From Manis javanica (Eukaryota > Chordata > Mammalia > Pholidota > Manidae): a DNA stretch of 64,000 nt. The stretch lies in contig NC_133159.1 of assembly GCF_040802235.1 (NCBI RefSeq), positions 72,109,001-72,173,000 on the forward strand. Direction: 5' to 3'. The notes under the pieces were generated by a model. It was given only the letters and a program-made list of their open reading frames with translations, searched no databases and was not told where the DNA came from. A program made the translations under genes and the position numbers. Of the stretch, positions 42,801-50,104 are shown in pieces; the first letter of the stretch is position 1; the number at the start of each line of letters is the position of its first letter.

Positions 42801-45192
42801 AGGGCTTTGCTTTGGTCAATGCTTATCCCTAGCAACTGAGAAGTCCCACATCATGGTAGCCACTTAATACATATGAGTGAAAAAACGAATCTAATTGATT
42901 ACAAGGAATTCTAACTGGAAGAGATTAGAAGAAATACTTACATGTTTATTGCTTATTGGTCTTTTCAAGAAAACATCTCTAGAAATATGGTCTGCTTTTC
43001 TTGCCACATCTTCCAAAAATCGATAATCTAAAAATTTCAAAACAGAAACTAAACAAATGACATATGCCAGTAGCCAGGAAGCATCAATCTGCTACGTCTA
43101 AGATGGCTTACCACTCAGGAGATTCATTTCAGTAAACTGTGGTATTGAAATATATGCAGTTTTATCTCGAACTCCATTACATGTCAGCTCTGCTTTGTGT
43201 TTCTTTACACAGGGCAAACTGAAGAGACAAAGAGAGGGTGCTTTTATACTGTGAGGTAAGGAGAGTACAGACAGAGGTAATAAAGTAGGAAATTACATAT
43301 ATACCTGCACGAATATCGCATACAACGTGGACATCTGTACTTTGCTTCTTTTGTACCACAAGTCCCACACCTACAAAAACCCACATGAAACTTAATAAAT
43401 TACCAAATACTAACCACTTATTTATAAAATTTTAATGCTGAGTCAATTGTCAAAATTTACAGATGTTAGCACAGTGAATAAAGTATATACAAGTAACTGA
43501 TAAAATACCTGACAGCTGTCAGACATTGTTAAAAAAATTCTCTAGGAAACCGTGTCCAAATGACACTGCATTTACAATGCTGTTAATGATACATAATTCA
43601 AGAAAATGTAATACACTCTAAAAGATTATCTCACTTTTTAATTCTTTTTCCACTATAGAGAATGAGATTAACCACTGATACTTCAATTTGTAATTCCTTG
43701 CAATCTGTTAATGACTGCGTGTGTGTGTGTACGTGTGTACATTTATGCGTGCTTACCTGCGTATACCCAGAATTCCAGTCTACGAGCTATGTTTAGACAC
43801 CTTAAAAGCACGCACATCAGAAAAAGAATTTAACACTCAGTCATTTAAGGAGTAGCACTTGTGTCTTTTTTCCCCCAACTCCACACTCAACCTAGAATGG
43901 GCACCAAAATAATCTAGAAATGCTTTTGCATTATCTGTCCTCAATGCTCTTCTAGAATCTTGGGATTCTAACAATCCAACTACAGCTAATTCTATTTGTC
44001 TCAGTGTTCTAGACAGTACTAGTCCCAAGAATCTGACCACTCCTTATTTCCTATGCGGTCACATGATAACACACAAGGAAGTTATATCAAAAGCAACAAA
44101 TTTTCATAGTACCTGTAGAGAAACTAGACAATTGGGTGGATTTAATTTTAACACAATCCATTTTGCTGTTGTTGGTTTTGTTAGACCTTTCCTCATCTCT
44201 AGCCTCTCAAAGAAATACTGAGTCAAGAACATATTATATCAAGCCAGAATCTGATCCAAGGGTTTTTTGGTCTTAAAATTTTCACATCCTAACTTGGTCC
44301 CTTCCCACTGGACACTACCAAGCACACATTATTTTCACTTAATTTGTTGTCATCTGACAAAACCCTCCCTTTCCAATTCCACCCCCACCCACCACCACTC
44401 AGGCTCCAGGGATCCAGGCTTGCATTTATTCTGTATTCCACACTCTGCTGGTAGTGTAGTTCCCTTCAATCTAGACAACAGATAACTTCTCAGTTTTATT
44501 TTCCCAGTGGATTTCTCCCTGCCCTACCTTGACATGGCCAGTTTCCGCTTCAAGTACACAGGAGGATTTATCTGAGGTTCTTCTTTCACTTTTGTATCAT
44601 TCATCACTTCTTTCTTCGGGAAATACTTCTCTTCTTTTATACACACTTCATCCATCATTTCCTCCTCTTTTATGTTTTGACCACCAAACGTCTCCTCCTG
44701 TTTTATTTCCAAGTTATCTTTTTTCTCTTCCTTCACTTCTAGCCAGTCCATTACCTCTTCCTTCACCTTCACTTTTTCTTTTACCTCTAGTTCATTCACC
44801 TTCTCTTCTTTTACAACCAAACTACTATTCATTTCCTCCTTCACCTCCAACGTTCCCGGTTTCTCCTCCTTCACCTCAGGCCCATCTTCCACCTCCTGCT
44901 TTACCCTCTGGCCGCCCAGCATACCTTCTTCCATTTCCGACCAATCCATAACTTCTTGCTTCACAACCGTGGGGTCCACTCGCATTCCCTCTGCCCTTTG
45001 TCCGCTTCCTTCTCTTCTAACCCCTGTATTCTCCATCCCTGTCAATCCATTCCCCGCTTCCCCACCGCCGGCCTCCCTAGTCCCTGCTTTGCCCCTGACT
45101 CCTTCCCTACCGGGCTTAACACTCAGCCGCGCCCCCTCAGCTCCACTCTGGAGACCTACTCCCAATGTCTGTGTATTTTCAGCAAAATCCAT
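7425..45192 (-). CDS. ZNHIT6: ZNHIT6 (BCD1) gene, coding part, exons 1-8, 3' end missing
   Basis: Box C/D snoRNA protein 1, a nuclear zinc-finger HIT protein. The family is known to act early in box C/D snoRNP assembly with the R2TP/RUVBL machinery, and is not part of the mature particle. Eight exons on the minus strand join in one frame: 45192-44528, 43370-43305, 43218-43112, 43027-42942, 37146-37043, 10459-10391, 9013-8933 and 7502-7425. All splice sites are GT-AG and no stop or frameshift is seen. Residues 1-221 are an acidic Lys/Glu-rich tail; residues 223-257 form the HIT zinc finger (C223, C226, C235, C238, C243, C247, H251, C257); the rest is the conserved BCD1 core. I recall the human protein as about 470 residues; 418 complete codons are here and the final roughly 50 lie left of the window. 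Identification is by recalled similarity, strongest in the finger and the [14 protein letters not shown] stretch. Confidence 0.97.
8130..8330 (-). mobile_element. MIR
   Basis: Reverse MIR: ATGTGCTAGGTCCTGTACTA ... AAGTGACACAGCTAATAAGG. Confidence 0.7.
8500..8740 (+). mobile_element. MIR
   Basis: Nearly complete MIR: GTTAAGAGTGCAGACTCTGA, TGGGTTTAAATCCCAGC, CATCTGTAAAATGGG, TGTGAGGATTAAGTGAATTA. Confidence 0.85.
8933..9013 (-). CDS. ZNHIT6: ZNHIT6 exon 7
   Basis: 81 bp, acceptor TTGAACAG, donor GTATGT. Codes for [20 protein letters not shown] and DPVIRQ (residues 367-392), with split Arg codons at both ends. This is the most strongly conserved stretch of the protein and one of the clearest identifiers of the gene. 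Confidence 0.96.
9950..10345 (-). mobile_element. Old L1 3' end, antisense
   Basis: Reversed 3'-end wording: CAGATTCATCCATGTTGATG, TAGCTATAGTTCATTCATTT, CACTCTATCAATATACTACA. It ends about 45 bp from ZNHIT6 exon 6, on the donor side. Confidence 0.65.
10391..10459 (-). CDS. ZNHIT6: ZNHIT6 exon 6
   Basis: 69 bp, acceptor TTTCTTAG, donor GTATCA. Codes for [16 protein letters not shown] and AVYIEK (residues 344-365), with a split Arg at each end. The small size and the in-phase splits agree with the neighbouring exons. Confidence 0.95.
12240..13000 (-). mobile_element. Old L1 3' end, antisense, ending at MER20
   Basis: Pieces such as GTACAGTATTCCATTGTGTG, CTTATCCATTTTCTACTGAT, GAGGGAGCCTGTAATTTTAT and AGGTTTCAAGAAGTAGAATC fit a reversed L1 3' end. 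Some of the middle is unrecognised. Confidence 0.5.
13003..13235 (-). mobile_element. MER20 (hAT-Charlie)
   Basis: Near complete, from GGTTGCTCAACCTCAGCAGTG to TTGAGAACCAT, with internal motifs GGGATGTTTAGCGGCATCCC and TGACAACTAAAGATGCACCC. It interrupts an old L1 3' end, and its right end is about 100 bp left of the near-complete L1. Confidence 0.8.
13861..14640 (+). pseudogene. L1 ORF1 (RNA-binding chaperone), frameshifted near its end
   Basis: 259 codons open from ATG at 13861. Residues about 20-100 are charged and heptad-like (coiled coil for trimer formation), the RRM follows around [12 protein letters not shown], and the C-terminal domain carries the conserved [11 protein letters not shown]. 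After the Gly-Gly at about 14,620 the frame shifts. The family C-terminus ([10 protein letters not shown]...) continues in another frame to a TAA near 14,749, so one base has been gained close to 14,625. The ORF1 product binds L1 RNA in a cytoplasmic RNP. Apart from this shift the reading frame is well kept, which argues for fairly recent insertion. Confidence 0.9.
14942..18769 (+). pseudogene. L1 ORF2 remnant (endonuclease and reverse transcriptase)
   Basis: A decayed ORF2 in several frames. Endonuclease pieces lie at 14942-15166 and 15335-15934, with the catalytic-type motif [12 protein letters not shown] near 15,650. Reverse transcriptase pieces lie at 16242-16559 ([16 protein letters not shown]) and 16752-17108, and C-terminal pieces at 17390-17698, 17786-18175 and 18527-18769 ([14 protein letters not shown]). 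The RT active-site box, normally F/Y-A-D-D, reads F-A-D-H: codons GAT CAC at 17055-17060. So, besides the frameshifts, the second catalytic Asp is lost. The element cannot retrotranspose on its own. Confidence 0.93.
20180..20430 (+). mobile_element. Old L1 3' end fragment
   Basis: GGAATTTATCCCAAGGAAAT and the following part match the 3' segment of old L1 elements in sense orientation. Confidence 0.6.
21160..21310 (+). mobile_element. MIR
   Basis: GTTTGAATTCTACTCCTAAT, GCCTCAGTTTCTCACGGTAA, GGATTAAATGAACAAATACA. Confidence 0.75.
21905..22145 (-). mobile_element. MIR
   Basis: Reverse MIR: TTGTACAGATGAGAACACTA ... GAGTTGGGATCTGAACCCAG. Confidence 0.8.
23450..23620 (+). mobile_element. MER20-like fragment
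   Basis: Begins AGTTTTCAACTAGGAGTGG and includes GGCATTTAGTGGAATGCTAA and CACACAACAAAAAATTGTCC. These are in MER20 order with an internal part missing. Confidence 0.7.
23960..24400 (+). mobile_element. L2 LINE 3' region
   Basis: L2 wording such as TAAGGTCCTGTAAGGCATCC, GGAGACCTTTCCAACCCTCA and CTACTTGAGGGCAGTGACTT. It ends directly before the split MER5A. Confidence 0.75.
24408..25186 (+). mobile_element. MER5A-like element split by nested LINE insertions
   Basis: The left part (24408-about 24455, CAGTAGTTTTCAGG...AACATCAGAATCATC) and the right part (25072-25186, AGATGCCTAACTCTGAGGCC...CATTTTGAAGTTGCC) are the two ends of one MER5A-type element. The middle is filled by one probable L1 3' fragment and a second, clearer one, described separately. 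Confidence 0.75.
24597..25070 (+). mobile_element. 5'-truncated L1 3' end with target-site duplication
   Basis: About 475 bp beginning ACTTGCAACAACATGG and CTGCTAAGTGAAATAAAACA, ending in a tail of about 10 A. The duplication AAAGATGCC lies at 24588-24596 and 25071-25079. It is a standard target-primed insertion of an older L1 subfamily. Confidence 0.85.
26092..26108. repeat. A-run (about 17 A)
   Basis: Pure A run without an obvious retroposon next to it. Confidence 0.8.
26930..27430 (-). mobile_element. Old L1 3' end, antisense
   Basis: Reversed 3'-end wording: GGTACAAAAGGGCACATAAT, CCATTATAAAGGTGTACCAT, ATAATGTTGTGCTGAATATC, GGTCCCAGAAGTAAAACTGT. Confidence 0.65.
27470..28720 (+). mobile_element. 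Old LINE 5'/ORF1-like fragment, decayed
   Basis: Wording such as ACTTCTAGAAATGAAAAATG, GTGAAATTGCAGAACTCCAA and CTTCAAAGAAACTGAAAGAG is that of old L1/HAL1 ORF1. The left part (27,470-28,060) is less certain. No open frame. Confidence 0.5.
28785..31049 (-). mobile_element. Tigger1 DNA transposon (TcMar-Tigger), both ends present, inactive
   Basis: 2.27 kb with degraded terminal inverted repeats: CAGACATACATACC at the left and GGAGGTGCCTG at the right. The family terminus is CAGGCATACCTCGTTTTATT. A TA dinucleotide lies on each side (28783-28784 and 31050-31051), the expected target duplication of Tc1/mariner elements. Its length is close to the roughly 2.4 kb I recall for the full element. 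Transposase fragments read on the minus strand. It sits in ZNHIT6 intron 5 in sense orientation to the gene. Confidence 0.9.
29128..30640 (-). pseudogene. Tigger1 transposase remnant (pogo-type DDE)
   Basis: Broken open stretches at 29128-29412 ([20 protein letters not shown]...), 29494-29790 and 29739-29924 ([20 protein letters not shown]), with the N-terminal part at about 29,950-30,640 scattered over frames. The PIDNAPGHP segment corresponds to the conserved D-N-x-P-x-H-P region around the second catalytic Asp. Several stops and shifts make it non-functional. Confidence 0.85.
31130..32460 (-). mobile_element. Old L1 3' region, antisense, decayed
   Basis: On the + strand it reads as reversed L1 3' end: GTGTATCATGGATATCATTC, ACAATGCTGCAGTATATGTG, TACCAAATTGTTTTCTAAAA, TTGATCCACCTGGAATTTCT. 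It lies directly next to the right end of Tigger1. Confidence 0.65.
33010..33320 (-). mobile_element. LINE 3'-end-like fragment
   Basis: ATTTTGAAATAACTTCAGAC and AAAGTTACAAAAACACTACA resemble a common L1M 3' segment. Family uncertain. Confidence 0.45.
33490..33620 (-). mobile_element. MIR fragment
   Basis: Reverse MIR: TTACTAAGTGCCACGTACTA and TTCATTTAATCCTCTTGATA. Confidence 0.6.
33980..34125 (+). mobile_element. MER20 5' half merging into an expanded G-rich tract
   Basis: CAGTGGTTCTCAAATAAAGG, GATTTTGCTTCTGCTC and GATGTCTGGAGATGG match the 5' half of MER20. At the point where MER20 normally has a short G run, the copy carries about 45 bp of G/GGT repeats. Confidence 0.75.
34076..34123 (+). 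repeat. G-rich / (GGT)n tract with G-quadruplex motif
   Basis: G runs of 7, 6, 3 and 5 at 34076-34082, 34087-34092, 34094-34096 and 34098-34102, separated by loops of 1-4 bases. They meet the usual G3+N1-7 pattern on the + strand. Then GGT repeats and a short TG run follow. Confidence 0.85.
34720..34915 (-). mobile_element. MIR
   Basis: Reverse MIR: GAGGAGGAAACTAAGGCAAA ... TTTGAACCCAGGCAGACTGG. Confidence 0.8.
34960..35770 (+). mobile_element. Old L1 3' end fragment
   Basis: CCAGGAATAGATCCTACAGA, GATGTTTATTACAGCATTAT, TAGAAATAGGCTAAATGTTC and ATATATTGTTAAATGGAAAA follow the order of old L1 3' ends. Confidence 0.7.
36440..36560 (-). mobile_element. MIR fragment
   Basis: Reverse MIR: ACAAATGAGGCCCAGGAAAA and CACTCAAGGCCTCACAGTTA. 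Confidence 0.65.
36774..36819. repeat. (AC)23 microsatellite
   Basis: Uninterrupted AC dinucleotides, 46 bp, in ZNHIT6 intron 5, about 220 bp from the donor of exon 5. It is the longest pure microsatellite in the window and likely polymorphic. Confidence 0.97.
37043..37146 (-). CDS. ZNHIT6: ZNHIT6 exon 5
   Basis: 104 bp, acceptor TTGTTAG, donor GTAAGT. Codes for residues 309-342 ([20 protein letters not shown], then [14 protein letters not shown]) and two bases of Arg343. It is a conserved basic segment of the core. It stands alone between a 5.8-kb intron and a 26.6-kb intron. Confidence 0.96.
37235..37435 (-). mobile_element. MIR
   Basis: Reverse MIR: TTTCATTTAATCCTTACAAT ... CAGAGCCTGTGCTTTTAACC. 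It lies about 90 bp from ZNHIT6 exon 5, on the acceptor side. Confidence 0.7.
37900..41340 (+). mobile_element. Old LINE (HAL1/L1M type) in ZNHIT6 intron 4-5 region, decayed
   Basis: From left to right it shows a 5'-UTR-like part, ORF1-like wording (AACAATGGAAGCCAACTGAT, GGCAGAAAGACACTGATCTC) and ORF2-like wording (GACCACATGCTAGGCATAAA, GAGAATGTTCTCTGACCACA, AATAAACTTGAAAATTTAAG). All frames are broken. The hAT copy at 39,485-39,700 interrupts it. Limits are approximate. Confidence 0.6.
39485..39700 (-). mobile_element. hAT-Charlie-type element, same family as 1609-1823
   Basis: Same order of motifs as the first copy: GGCAAACTGGGGTCAAATCC, TTTGTTGGAATATAGCC, CTATAACAGCAAAG, TTTACTATCTGACCC and GTTTGCCAACTC. 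The ends are eroded. It is inserted in the old LINE fragment at 37.9-41.3 kb. Confidence 0.8.
42210..42890 (+). mobile_element. L2 LINE 3' region
   Basis: Typical L2 3' coding/UTR wording: TTATAACTGGTCTCTCGGCT, GCTTAAATGTCATCTCAGAG, ACAAGCTCCACAAGGGTGAA, AGCCACTTAATACATATGAG. It ends 52 bp from ZNHIT6 exon 4 and so is close to its donor. Confidence 0.8.
42942..43027 (-). CDS. ZNHIT6: ZNHIT6 exon 4
   Basis: 86 bp, acceptor TTTTTAG, donor GTAAGT. Codes from Asp280 (split) to His308, including [20 protein letters not shown] and LKRPISNK. This is the first helical part of the BCD1 core. A decayed L2 element ends about 50 bp beyond its donor. Confidence 0.95.
43112..43218 (-). CDS. ZNHIT6: ZNHIT6 exon 3 (second half of HIT zinc finger)
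   Basis: 107 bp, acceptor CTTCAG, donor GTAAGC. It begins with the last base of Ser244 and completes the finger with C247, H251 and C257 ([13 protein letters not shown]). It then continues into the start of the conserved core ([16 protein letters not shown]). Intron 3 after it is only 84 bp. Confidence 0.95.
43305..43370 (-). CDS. ZNHIT6: ZNHIT6 exon 2 (first half of HIT zinc finger)
   Basis: 66 bp, from acceptor TTTGTAG to donor GTATAT. It supplies five zinc-finger cysteines in the pattern C-x2-C-x8-C-x2-C-x4-C (C223, C226, C235, C238, C243). It enters and leaves in split codons that join exactly with exons 1 and 3. Intron 2 after it is only 86 bp. Confidence 0.95.
43371..44527. other. ZNHIT6 intron 1 (1.16 kb)
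   Basis: Contains a short TG-rich patch near 43,725-43,760. No repeat family or other signal recognised in the rest. Confidence 0.75.
44528..45192 (-). CDS. ZNHIT6: ZNHIT6 exon 1 (start codon, acidic N-terminal region)
   Basis: Codes for residues 1-221 and the first two bases of Arg222. The start chosen is ATG at 45192-45190 (MDFAENTQ...), because it matches the family N-terminus and lies inside the CpG-rich promoter. The frame stays open upstream to an in-frame ATG at 45516, but that part is Arg/Ser-rich and unlike the family, so I treat it as 5' UTR. The Kozak context is moderate (C at -3, G at +4). Residues from about 75 on hold repeated VKQE/VKEE/IKEE modules and two copies of an E-V-M-D-W unit. 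The exon ends ...KLAMS-AG at the donor GTAGGG. The whole exon looks disordered, and the KEE modules are the part most likely to vary between species. Confidence 0.95.
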
Positions 45193-45520
45193 CAGCTCAC
45201 GACCCTTGGTCCCCGGGACCACTCTGTCCTTCAATGTAGCTGGTCCACGCCAACAGGAACAAATTACACACCAGAACACCAACAGCGACCCACGTGTGAG
45301 CTGGGAAGTCACAATCTGCACACGCCGGGCCAAAGCGTTCCGACCAATTTGTCGTAAAGCAACGCTTCCGCACCTCGCCACCTCACGACTCATAGAGCTC
45401 TTTACGGCTCTGCGGAGGTCTGAACCTCCGTGGGACCACGCCCACTGTGAGCTGGTGTCTTGGGCGGAGCTTCGCCGAACGCCCGCCCTGGGGGAAGCCT
45501 CGGCCCGTGGCCACACTCAA
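44950..45520 (-). promoter_or_regulatory. ZNHIT6: CpG-rich promoter / 5' UTR region of ZNHIT6
   Basis: This is the only CpG- and GC-rich block in the window, overlapping the start of exon 1. Seen on the + strand: a palindromic E-box CACGTG at 45291-45296, a CCAAT box near 45342, and a GC box (GCCCGCCC, SP1 type) at 45481-45488. There is no clear TATA box, as usual for housekeeping genes with dispersed starts. The transcription start cannot be fixed from sequence; about 45,250-45,500 is plausible. Overlapping open frames on both strands here are a by-product of the GC content. Confidence 0.8.
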
Positions 45521-45639
45521 TTAATAGAGAGGAAGAGACTTGGGGGGGAGAGAAGCAAAATGTTTACTCTTGGATTTGGACGACCCACCCTGATTTGGAT
45601 TAACGATTAAACCTAATCTTGTGTGAAAATGACGGATAC

Positions 45640-45785
45640 ATCTAATACTATGTCCCGGCTTCAGTTTCTTCACCTACACCCTAGAGACGATGGTATTACA
45701 AATCTTAGTGTTATTGTGAAAATTAAATGGAAACAAGCTAGCAGTGCCTGAAGTAAACTCATGTAGTGACTGTTATTCCTGGGAA
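45640..45785 (+). mobile_element. MIR
   Basis: CTTCAGTTTCTTCACCTACA ... TGTGAAAATTAAATGGAAAC, just upstream of the ZNHIT6 promoter. Confidence 0.65.
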
Positions 45786-45911
45786 TCTTTATAGGTCTCA
45801 GGTAGAAAAGAGGGCATTAACTTTTATTCTTTCAATACTTTGTCAGTAATAGCCCTCAGCCATTTCTCTGTCCCTAGCATCCTACAGAATTTTAAGAGAG
45901 TGTATATAATA

Positions 45912-45926
45912 TGTGTGTGTGTGTGT
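45912..45926. repeat. short (TG)n
   Basis: Fifteen bases of TG repeat in AT-rich intergenic DNA. Confidence 0.85.
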
Positions 45927-46100
45927 AAATATATAAATTAAATACATAAAAATATATTTAAAGATGGAAACACAAGTTAAATCCATCAGGACTAGAAGAT
46001 CTAAAATAAACACACAAAAATACAAAAAAAAAATTCCCCCTTCTCACATCTGTTTCAATTACTTAAAAAAATTATTATTATTACATACTGGGCATTAATT

Positions 46101-46186
46101 TTCACCTAATCTTCACATCATTTCTGTGAGACATACATTCACATTTCTTACTTTCACCTAATCTTCACTTCATTTCTGTGAGATAT
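46101..46186 (+). repeat. Local direct duplication, 52-bp period
   Basis: TTCACCTAATCTTCAC at 46101 recurs at 46153. The 34-bp units match except for two bases (CACATCA/CACTTCA and GAGACAT/GAGATAT). Confidence 0.9.
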
Positions 46187-48229
46187 GTATTTTTCTCTCT
46201 GCATAAGGATACTTCAAAGAAATGGCTTCTTTAGCTATAGGTTGCTTTGTGCTACCTCAAGTCCTGCTATAGTTTACAGGGTATTCAGCTCTTACCCTCA
46301 TTCACAAGTTAGCCTGGGAATGGCAATTTTGATTGAGTGGGAAGAGTGAGAAAGAGGTAAATTTGAAACCTTAGGGCATCACTGATTACGCAGTATTGGA
46401 AGCAGCATTGAAGTAAGCTGAGAGAGTTTAATAAAATCTTGTGAGTTGTGAGGAAGAAGCTTCCACAGGAATTATATGGACAGTCTCTTTTGCAGGTACT
46501 TACAGGTGCCAGCTGCTCGTGGAGTCAGAGAGCTTGACTGTATTTTCAGGCTAGATTACACATTTACACTAGAAAAAGAGGCTAAATGACAGAAAGAAAT
46601 CCACGTGGCCTTGCTAAAGACAAGATTTGGAAGATGGGAGCAACATGAGGGAGGGCTGATTCTCAAAAGAATAAAGCAATCTGAATATTCATTTAAGATC
46701 ACAGAGAAAGTTCCAGAACTAAAGATCATTCACCAGAAGCATAAAGACTTTATAAGATTTTGGAACTTTCATTTCCCCACATACGTTCTTGTAATCTGTG
46801 TGGGTTTTTTTGAGTCACTGAACAAAAGGTGTTAAAACAGTAAGGATCCTTGATAGCATCACAGCTAGTCTTTTGCCTAAGTTGATCAACATTGTGGGCT
46901 GTATTTTAACGGTCTCAGAGGTTGAGGTGGTATTGTGGAGTGGCAGTTTTTTCCTAGGGGGTTCTCAGATTTTCTGAGTCAGGCTCCAAGATCCATCACC
47001 ACTTTCTCACTTACATGATGTCTTCAGGTTATACTCGAGGACTCCAGGAGGCAATAGGATTGTTATTTGCTATCTTTTCAGGAACTGATTTGCTAGATTG
47101 AAGTTCTGGAAAATAATGATGGGAATAAATTTCTGAAATGATTTGAAGGGTGTCCCAAATATCCTTCCTACTGGTCTTTCCATGCCATTGCTCAGATTTT
47201 CCCAGGACACAACAGGCTTCATTATATTCATACAGGTTTTATCACATTCACAACTTTGAGCCAATGCACTAACTCCCTAGTGATTGTCCATGCACTGTTG
47301 CATTATAGCATTACCCGGTGTATTTCATCAGAAACAGATTTCTGGGCCTCTCCCTAGACGTACTTAATCAAAATAGAGAGATCTGCTGGGAAATCTTCAT
47401 CATACTTAGCATAGCAATTGCTATGTAGGTCATGGTGAAAAGTTATGCTTTAATAGGATGAAGCACCATACGTTGAAGGATTAACTTACATTTCTGAAAT
47501 TATAAAAAATGCTAGTCTTATGTGGGAGAACCAAACTCATATATTTTGGTCAGAAAATGAGGACTGCTAAAGAGCCTGCTGCCAAACACCATACGTACTG
47601 CTCAGGTCATTTCTGTGCCACTAGAGCATCCTCCCTTTGTTTATTGCAGTCATCAAACAAACAAACAAAAACAACCTTTTTCACTTCCTACAGAATGAAC
47701 TACAGTTATGTTTCATTCCAGGTTAAAAGCACAGATGGACTAGCTTTTGTGAAGCTTGAGGCTCATACAGTTTAGGGTCCTGTCTAGGAAGAAAAACTAA
47801 AAATTACTGTACTTTTGCAAACTTTACAAACAAGTGTCCCTGTAAAGATATTTTGAAGGCTACTTCAGGGCTGTAAAGCTTAAATTTATTAAATTTATAT
47901 TTATTTAAAGCTTAAATTTATTAGTTCATGGTAACTCCTTTATTAGCTTTTTTACTCTTTCTTTACAGAAAGCATATTTTAAGTGAACTTGATAGAACTT
48001 TTATTAACTTGTAGTTTTTAGGCTTTAGCTTAATGTGCTAACATTTCACCAACAGGAAAATATTTTTACAGTATAATCTGTGAATTTAAATATTTTATGT
48101 TTGACTTACGGTTACTTGGCCCTGTGTGCATAAGTGTTTTGGTTGTGATATTCATGCTTTTAATGTATAAGAACTAATATAATACAAGAAATTATAGGTG
48201 AAAAATGTTGCACTGTGATTATATGAAGC

Positions 48230-50090
48230 CTTTTAGACCTGCAACAATAAATTCCAAGTAGAATAAATATAAAGTAAATACGTAGCATGTCACAGATAAA
48301 TTGTTCAAAGCTGAAGAGATAAAGAGAAATCTTGAAAGAAACAAGAGAAAGATGACATATTATACATGGAGAATAACAACATGAATGATGGTTAACTTCT
48401 CATCACAAACAATAAAGGCCCGAGACATTAGATCAACATATACAAACTGCTGGGAAAAAAACTGCACCAAGAATTCTCTATCTAGAAAAAATATCTTTCA
48501 AAAATACTTTCTTGAAATTTTTGTGAAATTCAAGACAAAAATGAATTAATCACCAGCCAACCTACACTGTAAGAAATGGTAAAGGAAATTCTTCAGATGA
48601 AGGGGAATAACACCAAATGGTAACATGGATCTACAGAAAAATATTTATATATATTTAATTTGATTCCCCTAGTTAAAAAAATAGTATATTTAAAGGAAAA
48701 ATTATTACCCTTTATTACTGGATTTATAATATATATAGGTTCTCTACATATGGCAACAAAAACACAAAAGATGAGGGGATTAAGTGGAAGTATACTATTG
48801 CAAGTTTCCCATATTTCACTTGAAATAATTTAGTAGTACCTGTAAACAAATTGTGATAAATTATAGCTTAATACTGTAATCTCTCAGCAGCTACTAAGAA
48901 ATAGAATAAAGGGCAGGATTTTTTTTTTCCTCTTAATAGATGAGGAAACTTCTGCTTTGATGGAATTGCTCGTATCAGACCAAAACTGCTGCTAAGAACA
49001 ACTATAAAATCTGGATAAGATATAAAATAGATGTTTGACAGCATCCATGCTCATCCAAAGCAGCTAGGGCTAGACAAGAAATAAGGGAATGAAATACATT
49101 AAAGTAAACTGGACCTTCTCCAGTTACTTTTTTCCCCCTGAGGAAATTGCTGTGCTAAAAAAGAATTATCCTAGAACTTTGGGCAGTTTTCAGGACTGAT
49201 GGGGTGGGGAGGAGAGTGAGATGAAACTTGGGGCTCAGGACTGACAAAGTAGGATATCTCTGTACCAAAGGTTTTCTAAGGACACCTCAAAGACTCCCCC
49301 TTGGAGTAATGGAAAACTAGGGATAGACCAGCTCACAGAAGGCCTAAAACCCAGTCTTGAACCATCTCAGTCATTGACTGGATTAAATTACCTGCCAAAA
49401 GGAAATTAAATTCTCTCAGGAGGGAGCTATTATAATTTAGAGCTTCTGAAAATTTTCACACAGAATGTATGACATTTAATAAAAATTGTTTTATGTGCTA
49501 GGAGACAAGACCAAATGCTGGAAACTAAAAGACAAAATACATGATAGAAAAAGAATGTTAGGACATACAGATATTGCAATACTCAGATATTGACTTTCAG
49601 TCAATAATGATTATTAATATGCTTAATAAGTGATAAATGGCAGGGTGGAAAATTTCCCCAAAGAACTGGAATCTATAAAAAATGAAATGAACACATTAGA
49701 ATTGAAAAGTACAATTTCTAAAATTAAGAACTCAAAAATGGGTTTGACGAACACACAGCACAGGTAACTAAAACATAAATGAAAAAGATACACAAACTGA
49801 AGCATAAAAAGAAAAAGACGGGAAATACAGAAGCAGATTGATAGATGTGACACTGTGAGTATGTCTAGAATATGTGTAAGTGAAGTTTCAAAAGGAGAGG
49901 ACAGTGGAATGGGCAATAGTAAAGGTTGAAGAAACTCTGCCCAAAAATTTTCTAAGGTTTACAAGAGATATCAAGTCATAGATTCAAGAAGTACTTTGAA
50001 TCCCAAGCAACTAATTACACAGAAAACTACCCTGAGTACATTGTAAGAAAACTATTAAAAACTAAGGACAAAAAAAACCCTTAAAAGCAA
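48230..50090 (+). mobile_element. Old LINE (HAL1/L1M type), ORF1 region, decayed
   Basis: ORF1-like wording is visible, such as AATCTTGAAAGAAACAAGAG, AAACTGCACCAAGAATTCTC, AGAAATGGTAAAGGAAATTC and GAACTGGAATCTATAAAAAA. No open frame survives. It probably represents two or more fragments. Family name uncertain. Confidence 0.6.
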
Positions 50091-50104
50091 AAAGCTCTCT
50101 TTGA

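Larger units (their letters stand above)
37147..42941. other. ZNHIT6 intron 4 (5.8 kb)
   Basis: A MIR, the decayed LINE at 37.9-41.3 kb with a hAT insertion, about 0.9 kb with nothing recognised (41,340-42,210), and an L2. Confidence 0.75.

Noticed and set aside
44529..45610. Long open frames on the + strand opposite ZNHIT6 exon 1 (140, 133 and 213 codons)
   Set aside because: They mirror the stop-poor, GC- and GAA-rich exon on the other strand. The products are Ser/Pro low-complexity, with no homology or splice signals supporting them.
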